64,000 bases of DNA from JAJFUI01 sp039698035 (lineage in GTDB: Bacteria > Planctomycetota > Planctomycetia > Pirellulales > Thermoguttaceae): contig JBDKSW010000014.1 in the NCBI GenBank assembly GCA_039698035.1, forward strand, positions 248,001-312,000, in the 5' to 3' direction. Made by a program: the position numbers and the translations under genes. Within the stretch, counting starts at the first letter, position 1, and each line of letters opens with the position of its first letter. Below are positions 62,737-64,000 of the stretch, piece by piece. The notes under the pieces were generated by a model that was not told the DNA's origin, did no database searches, and saw only the letters and a program-made list of their open reading frames with translations.

Positions 62737-63091
62737 ACCGGCCATTCCGATCGCCACGTGGCGTTTTCTTGCGGAAATCGACGCTGCCATCCGTTGCGGG
62801 GCACTTCCGGCCGTTTGACAGAGGGCCGTTTGTGACCTAGAGAATTCATGGATGGGATTAGGTTCGTTCTGGTCCAAACCCGGGCGGGCCGAAAGCCGAA
62901 AAGGCAAACCGATCGCGAGGTCGGGACGCAAAGCCATGGGACTCCCGGTTGGGAGTTCGCCAGGCCGCCGAAGCCGAAGGCGCCGCTCGAAGGGCCAGAA
63001 CGGGTCGGCGTGCGTCTCGGCGCTCGCGAGGTTTGTTTTTGGGCCTCCCGGAACGCCACCGGCCCGCAAACTCCTCTTCGCGAGAGATGCC
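62737..63091. other. Leader region holding a c-di-GMP riboswitch
   Basis: 355 bp between the glycosyltransferase and the TadG-like gene. No protein gene is supported; the notable content is the GEMM element at about 62885-62975, followed by about 115 nt of GC-rich leader that could form the expression platform. Confidence 0.7.
62885..62975 (+). ncRNA. Cyclic-di-GMP-I (GEMM) riboswitch
   Basis: The conserved core GGCAAACC (62903-62910) and GGGACGCAAAGCC (62923-62935) flank a 6-bp stem CCGATC/GGTCGG closed by a GNRA tetraloop GCGA. A second stem GGACTCCC/GGGAGTTC with loop GGTT follows. This is the diagnostic layout of the GEMM-I aptamer (RF01051). It lies in the leader of a TadG-like gene, consistent with c-di-GMP control of surface attachment. 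The outer P1 stem was not delimited exactly. Confidence 0.88.
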
Positions 63092-64000
63092 ATGAAACGC
63101 TCAGCCCCCAAACCCCGGCGGCACGGCCCACGCGGCGTCATTGCCGTGCTTGCCGCTTTTTTGATGGTCGCATTGTTCGCCATGGTCGCTTTTGCCATCG
63201 ACCTTGGCTACATCACCCTCGTGCGGACACAGCTTCAAGCGGCGGCCGACTCGGCTGCCCTGGCCGCGGCCGGCGCCTCTGGCCTGTCCAGCACCCAGAT
63301 GACGTCCGTCGCCCAAGCGTTCGCCGGTTACCATCAGGTGGCCGGGCGAGCCGCTGAGCTTCGCGCGGCCGACGTACAACTCGGCAGTTGGGACGCCGCC
63401 ACACGGACCTTCGTGCCAGGCACGTCCGTTGGCACGGCGGTGAAAGTCACCGTGCGAACCGCCGACGACAGCGGCGGCAAGACGGCCCTCTTCTTCGGCA
63501 AACTCTTCAACGTTTCAACGCTCAACCAAGAGGCCTCGGCCGTCGCCTGCGTCAATCCGCGCGACATCGCGTTCGTTGTCGATCTGTCGGGCTCGATGAG
63601 CAACGACACCAACCCCAGCAGCGACAGTTGCTCTGACACCTTAATGCAAGATGTGTACACCGATTTCGGATTTGGCGCATATCCTGGCACGTCTGCGTCG
63701 AAGAAGTCGAGCAAGACCACTGCTTGGCTGATGACCAACCAGTTGCTGCCCCTGATGCCCAATGTGATTCCCACTCCGGACACATCCAGCTCGGCGTCGA
63801 TCAGCTACTGGGGAAGCTATTTCAGTTTCCTGAGCAGCAGGGGCCTGCAGATGGGCTATAAGTCGTATCTGCAATTCATGATGACCTACGGCCGAGACGG
63901 CCGGCCGGACGGTTCCAACTACACGCCGTTGTCGATCAACAGCAACCTCTGCGCCTGTCCGCTGCATTCCGAGACCGTCGGAGGAACCGCCTTCCAGTTC
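63092..64000 (+). CDS. TadG-like protein with von Willebrand A domain (partial, runs off the right edge)
   Basis: At least 303 residues. The N-terminus is the TadE/TadG (Flp pilus-assembly) type: GVIAVLAAFLMVALFAMVAFAIDLG as a membrane segment, then YITLVRTQLQAAADSAALAAAG. A beta-rich part follows, and at about residue 160 a VWA domain begins with IAFVVDLSGSMSND, whose DxSxS is the metal-ion-dependent adhesion site. Such proteins are anchored by the helix with the VWA domain outside. The gene is preceded by a c-di-GMP riboswitch. The C-terminus is not in the window. Confidence 0.88.
   Translation, partial: MKRSAPKPRRHGPRGVIAVLAAFLMVALFAMVAFAIDLGYITLVRTQLQAAADSAALAAAGASGLSSTQMTSVAQAFAGYHQVAGRAAELRAADVQLGSWDAATRTFVPGTSVGTAVKVTVRTADDSGGKTALFFGKLFNVSTLNQEASAVACVNPRDIAFVVDLSGSMSNDTNPSSDSCSDTLMQDVYTDFGFGAYPGTSASKKSSKTTAWLMTNQLLPLMPNVIPTPDTSSSASISYWGSYFSFLSSRGLQMGYKSYLQFMMTYGRDGRPDGSNYTPLSINSNLCACPLHSETVGGTAFQF

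Noticed and set aside
62848..63357. A 169-codon plus-strand frame over the riboswitch
   Set aside because: It reads through the GEMM aptamer and then runs out of frame over the TadG-like start; an RNA function explains the DNA better.

Overview
The window is GC-rich DNA from a planctomycete, most likely of the order Pirellulales. The support for this is a BBP7-type outer-membrane barrel protein, a giant repeat protein with an N-terminal LEPR-XLL-like motif (LEERQLLS), a fused SecDF, complete Kdo/LPS-transport genes, a bacterial alpha-2-macroglobulin, and many secreted proteins without close functional names. Placement below phylum is inference.

Layout. 1-12132 (minus): one uninterrupted reading frame of at least 4,044 codons, open at the left edge. 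It encodes a giant secreted repeat protein with about forty short beta-type repeats, five Ig-like modules and an intact trypsin-like (S1) protease domain near the window's left end. Upstream on the same strand is a TIGR03032-family gene (12192-13385). 13878-15107 is a BBP7 barrel protein. It meets, tail to tail with an 11-bp overlap, a three-domain enzyme (15097-18534, fatty acyl-AMP ligase + acyl carrier protein + alpha-oxoamine synthase). 18823-22531 holds yajC and secDF; 22548-23576 is tilS (minus); 24324-26761 is the pair rny-ymdB; 26778-30301 (minus) holds a UvrD/PcrA helicase and a REC-histidine kinase.

30568-38014 (minus) is a compact, complete histidine operon: yerC-hisG-hisD-hisC-hisB(N)-hisH-hisA::hisF-hisIE. 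Three junctions are ATGA overlaps, HisA and HisF are fused in one chain, and a recognisable promoter plus two inverted repeats lies in front of yerC. The TrpR-like YerC is the obvious candidate autoregulator. Divergent from it is an odd acyl-carrier-like membrane protein, followed by glyS, a small secreted metal-site-like protein, a twin-arginine fucose-isomerase-like protein, a lone phage-portal-like gene and imuA-imuB.

47435-53665 encodes an alpha-2-macroglobulin with an intact thioester, carrying two decayed palindromic repeats inside its coding sequence. glnS, a tRNA-Val(GAC) with an unusual C33, and an envelope operon follow: kdsD-kdsC-(LptC/LptA-like, 1004 aa)-hpt-glycosyltransferase (56249-62736). 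The window ends with a cyclic-di-GMP-I (GEMM) riboswitch in the leader of a TadG-like VWA protein that runs off the right edge.

The strongest leads are the giant protease-repeat protein with its TIGR03032 partner, the FAAL-ACP-AOS fusion, the HisA-HisF fusion with its operator region, and the c-di-GMP riboswitch. No CRISPR array, rRNA or insertion sequence was seen.
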